DNA from: Sphaerochaetaceae bacterium
GTDB lineage: Bacteria > Spirochaetota > Spirochaetia > Sphaerochaetales > Sphaerochaetaceae
Assembly: GCA_028532765.1 (NCBI GenBank)
Contig: JAQQAR010000087.1
Location: forward strand, 79,571 to 143,570
DNA: 64,000 nt
Direction of reading: 5' to 3'
In this document: in pieces, positions 35,812 through 44,732 of the stretch
How the letters are laid out: each line of letters opens with the position of its first letter
Position numbering within the stretch: the first letter of the stretch is position 1
Notes under the pieces: model-generated
The model's database searches: none
Seen by the model: only the letters and a program-made list of their open reading frames with translations
What the model was told of the DNA's origin: nothing
Translations under genes and position numbers: made by a program

Positions 35812-38801
35812 TCGACCAGTACTATCCCCTCTCCATCGAAGCCGTTGACCTTAATGGTCAATGGCTTTTCGCTTCTTGCATGAATGAAGTGTTCTGTCTC
35901 TGAGACAATCTGGAGGGCCTTGAGTTTCTCGAAGCGCATTGAACCAGATCGATAGGCCGGGTTGATGGTCAGGTAGAGGCATCCCAGGCTTGTCATGTTC
36001 TGGAAGAAGTGAGTCCCTTGGCTTGGCTCAACCTGAAATCCCTGTAACCCAGTCTCAACGATAACCTTGCTCCTGGATATTTGTGACCAAGTCACGGGGA
36101 TACCCAGCCATGGGTCACAGCTTCCCAATCTCCCTGCTACCACCAAAACATAGTCTTTCTCTGCAATAACCATTGCAGCATTGAGTTTGTCGAGTTCCTT
36201 TGCCATGCTTTTCATCGAGGAAGCTGAGAACTGGTCGATTTTCAAGTAGATGATGTCCTGCACATGGTCAATTTTGCCGTTTCCCATCACCACATGGGAA
36301 TGGATGGCAGCGTTTTCCCTTTCATGGTTGCTGATTGAGACATCGCTCTCCTCATTGCCTGCTGCAATAGGGCGAATCTGGAGAAGACTGAACTCCCTCA
36401 TCTTTGGGGCTGCACGGTTCAGGTTTACTGCAAATTCAATTTCTACTGGTTTTCCCATTGCCTCTGTACCCAACTGAAGGACATCCCTGACGATGGCGGC
36501 TAGGGGGAATGCGTCATACTTAAGGATTCCGTTGAAGGTGATTACCTTCTCCCCTTCAGTTCTGACAGACTCGCTCAGCATGCCGCTTGTCAAGTCATAG
36601 GTACTTGCAATGTATCTGATGGCATCGGGATAAGCCCAGGATTCACGGAAATTGAGCAGTTCCAGGTTCTCAAGACCACCTTCTTCAAGTGGATGGTACC
36701 CACTTTTCATATTCAGGGCGTAGAAGGTGTTCTGGCTGCTTGTCTGGTTGCCCCCCAGGAATTGTGCTGGCCGTTTTGGGTGTGTAGGGCTAAATCGCAG
36801 GGCAGAGCCATTGTCCACCACCGATTTACCGAAGCCAAAGCTGAGCATGCCAACCCCATCCTCAGGTTTCTCTCCTCCCAGGGGATAGTAATTGAGGGAT
36901 CGGGCAACCCCACTGATGTTTGGATACCAGTATGGACCATGGTCGCTTCCTATGACCTGCTGGATGATGACAGCCATCTTCTCATCCTCGAGCATATGCT
37001 CGGTTGCCTTGAGGTACTCCTTTGCACTGCGGAAGAAGGTGGAAGCCCAGACCGCGCGTACCGCATCACAGAGCTCCTGGAGCCTCGCCTCGTCAGACCC
37101 TTGGTTGGGAAGCATGCATGTTTCATATACCCCGGCGAACGGTTGGAAGTGGGAGTCCTCCAGAAGGCTGGAAGAGCGCACGCAAATCGGCTGATGGATG
37201 ACCTGGATGATTTCAGAGAGGTTCAGGACCAGCTCATTGCTCAATGGTTTTGAGAGGAATATTTTAAGCAAGGTATCGTCAGGAATATCACCTGAGGCGA
37301 TATCGTTGAGATCATTTTCCTCGAGGAACTGGGTGAACTGATCGGTGGTTACGACCACCGTACGAGGGATGGAGAGGTATACATCAGGGTATTTCTCTGG
37401 AAGTTTCGCTGCACGCAATACCATATCGATGAAGGCAAGTCCTCGTCCTTTTCCTCCCAGGGAGCCCCCTCCGATTCGGCTGAAGAAGAGCGTTTCGTCA
37501 TAATTGTTCCTACTGAATTGGGCGATGACTCCCTTGGTTCTCTCCTTGCGGTAGTTGCGGATGATCTCCGTCATCTGTTGCTGTACAACCTTTGCATCCC
37601 CATTGGCTGGGATCTTCAAGTCCTTGATCCTTGCAGCAATGGCATAGAGGCTCTGTGCCCTGAGCCATCGTGAAAAGTCATTTCTCCTGGAGTGGAAATC
37701 GAAGCTTTTTGTGGGAACCTTGGGAAGGACTCTCTGCAGGTCGCGCATGGTCTCTGCGCGGGCGATCTCCTCCATCGTATCAGGATCTCGGAAGATAAAG
37801 GGGCCGAATCCGTAGTGCTTGGTCATGAACTTATTCAGTTCAAAAAGGAGTGCTGAATTGTTCTTCCAGAGAAAATACGCTCCTGCTTCCTCTGCCATCT
37901 CCTGGGCAGTGTTGTCACTGCTTTGGATAAGTATCGGAATCTCAGGGTCTCTTGCGTGAACCATTTTTGTGAGGTATAGGCCCGCATACTTGTCCTGATC
38001 ACCCTCCTTGAGGTAGGACATGTCGGTGATGATCCCCAAGATATTGTGTTGATACTTGCTATAGAGCTCCTGGGCCTCCTCATAGGTCCTGGCAAGCGCA
38101 ATCTTCGGTCTTCCACGCATCCTGAGGGTTTTTCCCCAGTTGTTCAGTGCTTCAAGGATGGCTGAGCGATTCTGTTGGATCAGCGTGGTGTACATCATGG
38201 GAAGGTAGGATGAGTAGAACCGAACTGAGTCCTCTACCAGGATGATCAGCTGTACATCTGCTTCCTGTGTGTCATGGTCAAGGTTCATCCTATCCTCTAC
38301 CAGCTTGATCATGGCAAGGAAGATGGTGGGATCGCCCTGCCAGTAGAAGAAATAGTCGATATCCTTACAGTCTGATCCCTTGATCATTTTATTTCTTTTG
38401 TGGCTGGAGGAGGGGGAAAGAGCGATAACCGGCATTTGCGGATTGCTTTTCTTGATGGTTGTAGCCAACTGCTCAACAGAGTCGGTCCCGAGGTCGAGCA
38501 TGGTGACAACCAGGTCAAACGACCTCTGGCTCAAGAGGTTCAGCGCTTCTTCCGCGGTGCTGGTATGGGTGAACTTAGGTGGGTTGTTCAATCCAAGCTG
38601 GGTGTATTCGAGGTATAACTCTTCCTCAACCCGTCCATCTTCCTCTAAGAGGAAACGGTCATAGTCGTTGCAGATGAGCAGCACGTTGTAGATATGTTTC
38701 AGCATGAGGTTGCTGAATGGCAACCAGGTTGGGTCAAGTGTATACATAGCAGGTATTTTATCATGAGAGACGAAGTTTGCATATTGTTTCAGCATATTCA
38801 T
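35808..38801 (-). CDS. Double receiver-like / PEP-pyruvate-binding domain protein
   Basis: 997 residues. Residues 38-170 and 184-330 look like two receiver domains; the second keeps a phospho-acceptor-like Asp260 (LGIITDMSY), an acidic pair (VEDS, about 190) and Lys313 (YFLWKN), the first is degenerate. Residues 430-800 are the ATP-grasp nucleotide domain of PEP synthase and pyruvate phosphate dikinase (GGGSLGGKGRGLAF, VRSSSLLEDSHFQPFAGVYET, SFGFGKSVVDNGSALRFSP). The tail has AGRLGSCDPWLGIPVTWSQI, but the phosphohistidine and PEP-binding domains are missing. It may be a phosphotransfer or sensor protein of energy status; no activity can be assigned. AT-rich DNA and no Shine-Dalgarno sequence precede the start, and ATG 38795 is an alternative. 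Confidence 0.75.
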   Translation of the reverse strand: MNMLKQYANFVSHDKIPAMYTLDPTWLPFSNLMLKHIYNVLLICNDYDRFLLEEDGRVEEELYLEYTQLGLNNPPKFTHTSTAEEALNLLSQRSFDLVVTMLDLGTDSVEQLATTIKKSNPQMPVIALSPSSSHKRNKMIKGSDCKDIDYFFYWQGDPTIFLAMIKLVEDRMNLDHDTQEADVQLIILVEDSVRFYSSYLPMMYTTLIQQNRSAILEALNNWGKTLRMRGRPKIALARTYEEAQELYSKYQHNILGIITDMSYLKEGDQDKYAGLYLTKMVHARDPEIPILIQSSDNTAQEMAEEAGAYFLWKNNSALLFELNKFMTKHYGFGPFIFRDPDTMEEIARAETMRDLQRVLPKVPTKSFDFHSRRNDFSRWLRAQSLYAIAARIKDLKIPANGDAKVVQQQMTEIIRNYRKERTKGVIAQFSRNNYDETLFFSRIGGGSLGGKGRGLAFIDMVLRAAKLPEKYPDVYLSIPRTVVVTTDQFTQFLEENDLNDIASGDIPDDTLLKIFLSKPLSNELVLNLSEIIQVIHQPICVRSSSLLEDSHFQPFAGVYETCMLPNQGSDEARLQELCDAVRAVWASTFFRSAKEYLKATEHMLEDEKMAVIIQQVIGSDHGPYWYPNISGVARSLNYYPLGGEKPEDGVGMLSFGFGKSVVDNGSALRFSPTHPKRPAQFLGGNQTSSQNTFYALNMKSGYHPLEEGGLENLELLNFRESWAYPDAIRYIASTYDLTSGMLSESVRTEGEKVITFNGILKYDAFPLAAIVRDVLQLGTEAMGKPVEIEFAVNLNRAAPKMREFSLLQIRPIAAGNEESDVSISNHERENAAIHSHVVMGNGKIDHVQDIIYLKIDQFSASSMKSMAKELDKLNAAMVIAEKDYVLVVAGRLGSCDPWLGIPVTWSQISRSKVIVETGLQGFQVEPSQGTHFFQNMTSLGCLYLTINPAYRSGSMRFEKLKALQIVSETEHFIHARSEKPLTIKVNGFDGEGIVLVD

Positions 38802-38889
38802 AAAATTGATTGAAAATTCAATTTTTATGTATATTTTTGTACGATAGGGTAAATATAAAAAATATAATCATGTTTTTCGCAATTCGACG

Positions 38890-38918
38890 TTGACATATCG
38901 ATATAGCGGGTTTACGCT
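38890..38918 (+). promoter_or_regulatory. Promoter of gdhA
   Basis: TTGACA (38890-38895), 17 bp spacer, TACGCT (38913-38918); start expected near 38925. The leader of about 47 bases contains AAGGAG. This position argues against a TTG start at 38921. The rest of 38802-38971 is AT-rich, with an imperfect palindrome at about 38812-38833. Confidence 0.55.
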
Positions 38919-38971
38919 TTTTGGACAAGCAACAGCGTGTTGCAGCACAGACCAAGGAGAATAATCTAGGT

Positions 38972-40309
38972 ATGTATACCCTTGAATCAGTAATGAAAGA
39001 ACTGGAGAGAAAGAATCCCGCCGAACCTGAGTTCATCCAGGCAGTCAGCGAGGTAGTGGAAAGTGTCCTCGACGTAGTCAATGAGAATCCTGTTTATGAA
39101 AAGCATCGGATTCTCGAGAGAATGACCGAACCCGACCGGGTATACACCTTTCGAGTCGAGTGGGAGGATGATGAAGGAAATCTTCAAGTAAATCGTGGAT
39201 ATCGTGTTCAATTCAATAATGCAATCGGACCTTATAAGGGAGGTCTCCGTTTTCACTCCAGTGTTACCCTTGGTACACTGAAGTTCCTTGGTTTTGAACA
39301 GACACTGAAGAATAGCCTTACCACACTCCCCATGGGTGGTGGTAAGGGAGGTAGTGATTTCAATCCACGTGGCAAGAGCGACAGTGAAATTCTCCGCTTC
39401 TGTCGTTCTTTCATGACTGAATTGCAGAAATATATTGGCCCTGAGACAGACGTCCCTGCTGGGGATATTGGGGTAGGAGCTCGTGAGATTGGTTTTCTCT
39501 ATGGGCAGTATAAGCGTATCAGGGGAGAGAATACGGGGGTTTTGACCGGTAAGGGCCTTGGCTTTGGTGGGTCTCTGGTCCGTCCTGAGGCAACAGGCTA
39601 TGGAACCATGTACTTTGCCCAGGCTATGCTTGAGACACATCAGGATAGCTTGGAAGGGAAACGAATCTCTCTCAGTGGATTCGGGAACGTTGCTTGGGGA
39701 GCTGCCATGAAGGCGACTGAATTGGGAGCCAAGGTAGTTGCGATCAGTGGTCCTGATGGGTATATCTACGACGAAGAGGGAGTGGGTACTCCTGAGAAGT
39801 GGGCCTTCATGCAGTATCTACGTTCGTCAAACAATGATGTGGTTGCTCCCTATGCTGAACGATTTGGAGCGAAATTCGTTGCAGGAAAGAAGCCTTGGGA
39901 AGTTCCTGTAGATCTTGCATTCCCCTGTGCCATCCAGAACGAGTTAGATAAGGAAGATGCAAAATCCCTCGTTGCGAATGGAGTCAAATATATTGTTGAG
40001 ACATCGAATATGGGATGCACAAATGAGGCAGCGACCTACTTCATTGAGCAACGTATACCCTATGCCCCAGGCAAGGCTGCCAATGCAGGAGGGGTTGCCG
40101 TAAGTGGACTCGAGATGAGTCAGAATGCCATGCATCTCTCTTGGAGTTCTGAAGAGGTTGACGAGAAGCTCAAGGGTATAATGGCAAAGATACATCAGTC
40201 TTGCATAACCGAGGGCAGGGAAGATGATGGGTATATCAACTACGTGAAGGGAGCAAATATTGCTGGCTTCAAGAAGGTTGCCGATACCATGGTGCAACTC
40301 GGCTATTGA
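38972..40309 (+). CDS. gdhA: Glutamate dehydrogenase, NADP-type hexameric
   Basis: 445 residues, matching E. coli GdhA in length and order: QVNRGYRVQFNNAIGPYKGG, TLPMGGGKGGSDFNPRGKS with the catalytic Lys region, TDVPAGDIGVGAREIG with the catalytic Asp, GKGLGFGGSLVRPEATGYG, and the nucleotide fold at LSGFGNVAWGAA. It interconverts 2-oxoglutarate plus ammonia with glutamate, probably for ammonia assimilation. ATG 38972 is preferred over TTG 38921 because the family opens at this point (MYTLES) and the promoter start lies at about 38925. AAGGAG is twelve bases upstream, slightly far. Single-gene unit with a terminator. Confidence 0.95.
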   Translation: MYTLESVMKELERKNPAEPEFIQAVSEVVESVLDVVNENPVYEKHRILERMTEPDRVYTFRVEWEDDEGNLQVNRGYRVQFNNAIGPYKGGLRFHSSVTLGTLKFLGFEQTLKNSLTTLPMGGGKGGSDFNPRGKSDSEILRFCRSFMTELQKYIGPETDVPAGDIGVGAREIGFLYGQYKRIRGENTGVLTGKGLGFGGSLVRPEATGYGTMYFAQAMLETHQDSLEGKRISLSGFGNVAWGAAMKATELGAKVVAISGPDGYIYDEEGVGTPEKWAFMQYLRSSNNDVVAPYAERFGAKFVAGKKPWEVPVDLAFPCAIQNELDKEDAKSLVANGVKYIVETSNMGCTNEAATYFIEQRIPYAPGKAANAGGVAVSGLEMSQNAMHLSWSSEEVDEKLKGIMAKIHQSCITEGREDDGYINYVKGANIAGFKKVADTMVQLGY

Positions 40310-40338
40310 TCGTATTGTCCCCATCGGGGTGTGTATCA

Positions 40339-40376
40339 GGAGGGCCTTCAGTGTTTTGGGGGCCCTTCACTTTTTT
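40339..40376 (+). terminator. Terminator of gdhA
   Basis: GGAGGGCC (40339-40346) pairs with GGCCCTTC (40361-40368), one G-T pair, across a 14-base loop; ACTTTTTT follows. About 30 bases after the gdhA stop. Confidence 0.65.
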
Positions 40377-40608
40377 AAACAGCACTAGCCATCAGGCAAA
40401 ATTTCTTATTTGATCATATGTCATGGTACTTCGATAAGCACGAAATATGCATCTGATTTCCATCCTCTATGTGGGGGTGATTATGCGGTGGTTCACGTAT
40501 TACCAGCAAGGAATAAGAAGAAATTTTCGACTCTCTATTTGACCTATTCTGTCTGCACCAATACGCATTATTTAAGAGATGATACATGATTGCTATAAAA
40601 CCTATATA
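40377..40608. other. Non-coding stretch upstream of nrdJ control region
   Basis: About 230 bases without a convincing gene. A 31-codon frame (40447-40542) starts with ATG but lacks a ribosome binding site. No tRNA-like fold was seen. Function unknown. Confidence 0.4.
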
Positions 40609-40647
40609 ACACTATATATAGCGTTATGTAACTTTACATAGCGCTAT
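40609..40647 (+). promoter_or_regulatory. NrdR-box-like operator pair upstream of nrdJ
   Basis: ACACTATATATAGCGT (40609-40624) closely matches the NrdR box consensus (ACA-C-W-ATATAT-W-G-TGT), with the perfect palindrome CTATATATAG at its core. A second palindrome, ATAGCGCTAT (40638-40647), lies within the promoter spacer with its centre 26 bp away. NrdR is the ATP/dATP-sensing repressor of ribonucleotide reductase genes. The centre spacing differs from the usual pair (about 31 bp), so the second site is less certain. Confidence 0.6.
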
Positions 40648-40661
40648 AAATGTTGTATTGT
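40633..40661 (+). promoter_or_regulatory. Promoter of nrdJ
   Basis: TTTACA (40633-40638), 17 bp spacer, TATTGT (40656-40661). Start expected near 40668, giving a leader of about 140 bases before ATG 40807. The operator palindrome ATAGCGCTAT lies in the spacer. Confidence 0.5.
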
Positions 40662-40667
40662 CCGCTT

Positions 40668-40790
40668 GCCAAGTTCACTTCGCCATGCTATGGTAGACGA
40701 GGGTCGACTGTGTTCGGCCCGCTCTCTTGTAGTGGTTTTCTGGCAGGAGAGACGGCACATTTGTCTTTGTGAATTTTGAATTAATTTAAA
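40668..40790 (+). ncRNA. Possible structured 5' leader of nrdJ
   Basis: The expected leader is GC-richer than its surroundings. GCCCGCTCTC (about 40718) can pair with GAGAGACGGC (about 40745) with a two-base mismatch, enclosing a G/T-rich loop. The leader contains CAGGAGA as in B12 boxes, but lacks the rest of the cobalamin riboswitch core, so I do not call one. Identity unknown. Confidence 0.25.
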
Positions 40791-40806
40791 TATATAGAGG
40801 GATTAC

Positions 40807-43305
40807 ATGAGCGCTGCTAAGAATGAATTGAATCCGTTGGGTCGTAAGATTTTCCTTGACCGTTATGCACTGAAAGATGTCCAGAAAGAGACGTTGCAGG
40901 TTGGGGATGTTGTGGTAGCAGTAAGCAACCCAAAGACTGGTCAGCGAGAGATTGGAGTGGTCACCGAATTGAACGATGGGGATGCCATTACCGTCAAGCT
41001 TGATGAAGGTACTATCTTGCATGTCAAACGTGAGGATGTTGACAAGCCGCTTGAGACCGACCCTGCACAGATGCTTGCTCGTGTAGCGAAAGGTATTGCT
41101 TCCCAAGAGAAGCCGGAGGTTCGAAAGCAATGGGAGAAAGAGTTCAATTGGCTCCTGGAGGACTGGAAATTCGTCCCTGGAGGCAGGATTCTTACCGGTG
41201 CGGGAACGGATCAGAACCTAACGTATTTCAACTGCTACGTGATCCCTTCCCCGAAGGACAGTCGTGGTGGCATCATAGCCTCTTTGGGCCAGATGACCGA
41301 AATTATGAGCCGAGGGGGGGGAGTCGGTATGAACATATCATCCCTCAGGCCACGGCACAGCTACGTCAAGGGCGTAAACGGCCGTTCCAGTGGCTCGGTA
41401 AGCTGGGGCGGGCTCTTCAGCTTCGTAACCGGCCTGATTGAACAGGGGGGCTCCCGTCGTGGTGCCTTGATGCTGATTCTCAACGTCTGGCATCCCGATA
41501 TTCTCGATTTCATTGAGTCAAAGCGGGAAATGGGCAAGATAACCAATGCAAACATCTCTGTTGGAATTACCGACGATTTCATGGATGCAGTACGCAGTGA
41601 TGGGGATTGGAATACCTTTTTCCCTGATACCACCGACCCCGATTATAATGAAAAGTGGGACGGTGATATCGAGAAATGGAAGAAGAGTGGACATAAGGTC
41701 CAGGTATATCAAACAATGAAGGCACGAAAGATTTGGGATGCCATTGTAGAGAGTGCATGGGCAAGTGCCGAACCTGGGGTATTCTTTATCGACCGCTACA
41801 ACAAGATGTCCAACTCCTGGTACTACTCCTCCATCCAGAGCACCAATCCCTGTGGGGAACAGGGTCTTCCTCCTTGGGGTGTCTGCAATCTTGGGTCCAT
41901 CAATCTGAGCAGGTTTGTGAAGAACAAGAAGGTGAATTACAAGGATCTGGGCAGGGCCGTCCGTTTGGCCGTCCGTTTCCTTGATGATGTCATTGATGAC
42001 ACCCCTTACTTCTTCGAGGAGAACAAGAAACAGCAGCAGAGTGAGCGTCGTATCGGGCTAGGAACCATGGGTCTTGCCGATATGTTGATCAAGATGGAGC
42101 TTGCCTATGGCAGCGAAGAGTCCCTGACCTTTATTGAGGAACTGTACAAGTTCATCTGTGTTGAAGCCTATGCTGAGAGTTGTGATCTTGCAAAGGAGAA
42201 GGGAAGCTTTTCTCTCTTTGATGCAGAAAAGTTGCTTGAGAGCGGCTTTATGAAGCAGATGCCGGAAGAGATCCGCCAGAAAGTCCGTGAGCAGGGCTTG
42301 AGGAATGTCACCCTCCTGACCCAGGCTCCAACGGGAACCACCGGAACGATGGTCAATACCTCCACAGGAATCGAACCCTACTATTTCTGGGAGTGGGAAA
42401 GAACAGGAAGGATGGGAACGAACATCGAGCGGGTAAAGGTGTATGATGATTGGGTAAAGGATAATCCCGGGCAAAAGAAGCCTGACTACTTCGTCTCTGC
42501 TATGGACCTTGCTCCTGAAGGGCATGTCAAGGTGCAGGCAGCAATCCAGAAGTGGGTCGATTCCTCTATCTCCAAGACTGGAAATACTCCCAAGGAGTAC
42601 ACGATAGAGCAGACAGGCAATCTCTATGAGTTGCTCTACGACCTTGGTTGCAAGGGTGGTACCACCTATCGTGATGGATCACGTGATACACAGGTCTTGA
42701 CGGTCAAGAAAGAGGAGAAGAAGGAAGCTCCTGTGGTTACCCGCTCCAGTGAACCAAAGCCACGGGTACGCTCCACAGTTCTGAGAGGAACCACCTACCG
42801 AAAGGCCACTCCGATCGGAACAGCTTACATAACCGTAAATTGTGATGGTCCGGACCCGAGTGATATTTTTGAGGTTTTCATCAATGTAGCAAAGGTGGGA
42901 AGTGATGTGGCAGCCGATGCAGAGGGACTTGGAAGACTGATCAGCTTGCTGCTTCGTATGCCTTCTCCCCTTACCCCAGACCAGCGTGCCCAGGCGATCA
43001 TCAGCCAGCTTTCGGGGATCGGAAGTGGTCGCTCTATGGGATTCGGACGAAACCGGGTTATGAGCCTGCCTGATGCAGTAGCACAGGTTCTGCAACAGCA
43101 TATCGGATCAACCGACTCCGACCGTGATGCCTCCCGTCTTCCTGATGAGGAGGATGAGGATGAAAATGTTGGTCAGCTGGACCTTGGCCTTCCTGCTTCC
43201 GGTAGCTCGGTGAAGCCCGATATCTGCCCGATCTGCGGTAATGTCACTTTTGTGAATATCGAAGGTTGCAAGAAATGTTTCTCTTGCGGCCATAGTGAGT
43301 GTTGA
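40807..43305 (+). CDS. nrdJ: Vitamin B12-dependent (class II) ribonucleotide reductase
   Basis: 832 residues. Barrel with active-site pieces NCYVIPSPKDSRGG (Cys), GGGVGMNISSLRPR, STNPCGEQGLPPWGVCNLGSIN (radical Cys and the Asn-Cys-Glu set) and LTQAPTGTTGTMVNTSTGIEP. A TSCPD-type domain follows (about 690-780), and the C-terminus has a zinc ribbon plus redox cysteines (CPICG, CKKCFSCGHSEC). It reduces ribonucleotides with adenosylcobalamin, independent of oxygen. AGAGGG lies five bases before the ATG. With metH, it makes the organism dependent on cobalamin. The NrdR-like operator upstream suggests dNTP-level control. Confidence 0.95.
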   Translation: MSAAKNELNPLGRKIFLDRYALKDVQKETLQVGDVVVAVSNPKTGQREIGVVTELNDGDAITVKLDEGTILHVKREDVDKPLETDPAQMLARVAKGIASQEKPEVRKQWEKEFNWLLEDWKFVPGGRILTGAGTDQNLTYFNCYVIPSPKDSRGGIIASLGQMTEIMSRGGGVGMNISSLRPRHSYVKGVNGRSSGSVSWGGLFSFVTGLIEQGGSRRGALMLILNVWHPDILDFIESKREMGKITNANISVGITDDFMDAVRSDGDWNTFFPDTTDPDYNEKWDGDIEKWKKSGHKVQVYQTMKARKIWDAIVESAWASAEPGVFFIDRYNKMSNSWYYSSIQSTNPCGEQGLPPWGVCNLGSINLSRFVKNKKVNYKDLGRAVRLAVRFLDDVIDDTPYFFEENKKQQQSERRIGLGTMGLADMLIKMELAYGSEESLTFIEELYKFICVEAYAESCDLAKEKGSFSLFDAEKLLESGFMKQMPEEIRQKVREQGLRNVTLLTQAPTGTTGTMVNTSTGIEPYYFWEWERTGRMGTNIERVKVYDDWVKDNPGQKKPDYFVSAMDLAPEGHVKVQAAIQKWVDSSISKTGNTPKEYTIEQTGNLYELLYDLGCKGGTTYRDGSRDTQVLTVKKEEKKEAPVVTRSSEPKPRVRSTVLRGTTYRKATPIGTAYITVNCDGPDPSDIFEVFINVAKVGSDVAADAEGLGRLISLLLRMPSPLTPDQRAQAIISQLSGIGSGRSMGFGRNRVMSLPDAVAQVLQQHIGSTDSDRDASRLPDEEDEDENVGQLDLGLPASGSSVKPDICPICGNVTFVNIEGCKKCFSCGHSEC

Positions 43306-43321
43306 CCAAAGATTCAGCAAT

Positions 43322-43345
43322 CCCTACTCTCACTAGAGGGTAGGG
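43322..43345 (+). promoter_or_regulatory. Hairpin covering the ribosome binding site of the MFS gene
   Basis: CCCTACTCTC, loop ACTA, GAGGGTAGGG form a 10 bp stem (one G-T pair) 16 bases after nrdJ. No T-tract follows. The 3' strand of the stem supplies the GGG of AGGGAG, the likely ribosome binding site of ATG 43351, so the fold could restrain translation of the MFS gene. Confidence 0.5.
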
Positions 43346-43350
43346 AGCGC

Positions 43351-44562
43351 ATGGGAAATACACGTATAACCCGTCCTCTTGTGGCGGGTTTTTCCTTGTA
43401 CAGGGGTCTGGAGAAGAATGTTTATATTCTGTTCATCATCCGAATCATCAATAGGTTCGGGGATTTTGTGCAGCTGCTCCTGGTCCTCATTCTCACCGGC
43501 AAACTAGGGCTCTCTCCAGCCCAGGCGGGATTCTTTGTCTCATTCAGCGTTATTGCCACCATGGTTGGCCAGTTTTCCAGTGGGTATATTGCTGACCGAT
43601 GGGGAAGAAAGACTCCTCTGGTAATCTGTCAGGCTGTGGTCAGTCTCTCATATCTTGCAAGTGCTGTGATGTTTGGTTCATTTCCTCATCTGGTACCGTA
43701 TTTGATCCTTCTCTCCAGTCCTTTCCGTGGAGGGACCTCTCCCCTCACCAATACCATGGTTGCTGATTTCAGCCCGAGCGACCAACTCTCTCGGTCGTTC
43801 AGTCTTCTCTATCTGGGGACGAATATAGGAGTTGCGCTTGGTCCTGTTGCAGCTTCTTTTCTCTATGCACGTTCGATCGTATTGCTCTTCGTATTCTCCT
43901 CTTTCCTGATTTTCCTCTCTACACTCCTGTTATTGCGTGGAATCCCGAAGAGTGAAATCATCTATACCAAGGAAACTGCTACTACTTCCAAGAAGCTGGG
44001 GATGCCTCCCATCCTGATACTCTTTTTTATACTGTTTGCCCTCTACGGCCTTGCCTATGCCCAGAATACCTTTACCCTACCCCTCCAGTTTGCTTCCCTG
44101 TATGGGGAGGTGATTGGTTCAAGTCGTTATGCATTGTTGATGACGGTAAATGCCGTCACGGTATTGCTGGCCACCGCGTTCCTCACCACATGGACGCATA
44201 GACTTGGACAACTCCCTTCCATGGCGATCGCCATGCTGTTCTATGTCGTTGGGTATGGGATGTACGCTGGTTGTACTGTCTTTCCTCTTTTCCTGGTCGC
44301 AACATGTATCTGGACCTTTGGGGAGATTCTGATGGCAACCAATGCCAATGTGTTTGTGAATGCCTATGCACCTCCCTCTCTTCGTTCGAGGTGTAACTCA
44401 TCACTTACGATTGCATCCAGTTTGGGCCACTCCATTGCCCCAACAGGCGGGGGGTTGTTGCTGGCAGTGAGCGGATATGGCCAGCTCTGGGGTATATCGG
44501 CAGGGCTTTGTTTTCTCCTTGGGTGCGGTTATATTGCACTAAATAAATACTTAAAGAGCTGA
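43351..44562 (+). CDS. MFS transporter, drug/metabolite efflux type
   Basis: 403 residues with about 12 transmembrane helices. The loop between helices 2 and 3 has the MFS signature IADRWGRKTPL. It resembles bacterial multidrug efflux permeases of the 12-helix class; the substrate is unknown. It follows nrdJ by 45 bases that hold only a hairpin, so it is probably co-transcribed, though no functional tie to nucleotide reduction is apparent. Confidence 0.85.
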   Translation: MGNTRITRPLVAGFSLYRGLEKNVYILFIIRIINRFGDFVQLLLVLILTGKLGLSPAQAGFFVSFSVIATMVGQFSSGYIADRWGRKTPLVICQAVVSLSYLASAVMFGSFPHLVPYLILLSSPFRGGTSPLTNTMVADFSPSDQLSRSFSLLYLGTNIGVALGPVAASFLYARSIVLLFVFSSFLIFLSTLLLLRGIPKSEIIYTKETATTSKKLGMPPILILFFILFALYGLAYAQNTFTLPLQFASLYGEVIGSSRYALLMTVNAVTVLLATAFLTTWTHRLGQLPSMAIAMLFYVVGYGMYAGCTVFPLFLVATCIWTFGEILMATNANVFVNAYAPPSLRSRCNSSLTIASSLGHSIAPTGGGLLLAVSGYGQLWGISAGLCFLLGCGYIALNKYLKS

Positions 44563-44646
44563 TATATAACCTAAAGTTTGGTAAAAATGGAAATCAATCT
44601 GGATAAGGTTGCAAACGATTCCTTATTGGTTTAAGATTGGAATCTG

Positions 44647-44671
44647 AAAAAATCTGGTTGGATTTTTTTTT
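44647..44671 (+). terminator. AT-rich hairpin with T-run after the MFS gene
   Basis: AAAAAATC, loop TGGTTG, GATTTTTT with nine T in a row. The stem is almost all A-T, so termination would be weak. It lies 85 bases after the MFS stop and 62 before nifJ. I could not find a convincing nifJ promoter in 44563-44732. Confidence 0.3.
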
Positions 44672-44732
44672 GTTCGCGCAAAGAGTAGCCCACTCAGGGT
44701 TACATCAAATACTGTTATTATGGAGTGTCAAA

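Noticed and set aside
38812..38833. AT-rich palindrome between the PEP-binding gene and gdhA
   Set aside because: Low-complexity A/T sequence makes such pairing likely by chance, and it does not overlap the gdhA promoter.
40447..40542. 31-codon open frame between gdhA and nrdJ
   Set aside because: No ribosome binding site, no clear hydrophobic or conserved pattern; such frames are expected by chance.
40668..40790. Cobalamin riboswitch upstream of nrdJ
   Set aside because: Only CAGGAGA and a CCCGC string resemble the consensus; the conserved core is not recognisable, and repression of a B12-dependent enzyme by B12 would be unexpected.
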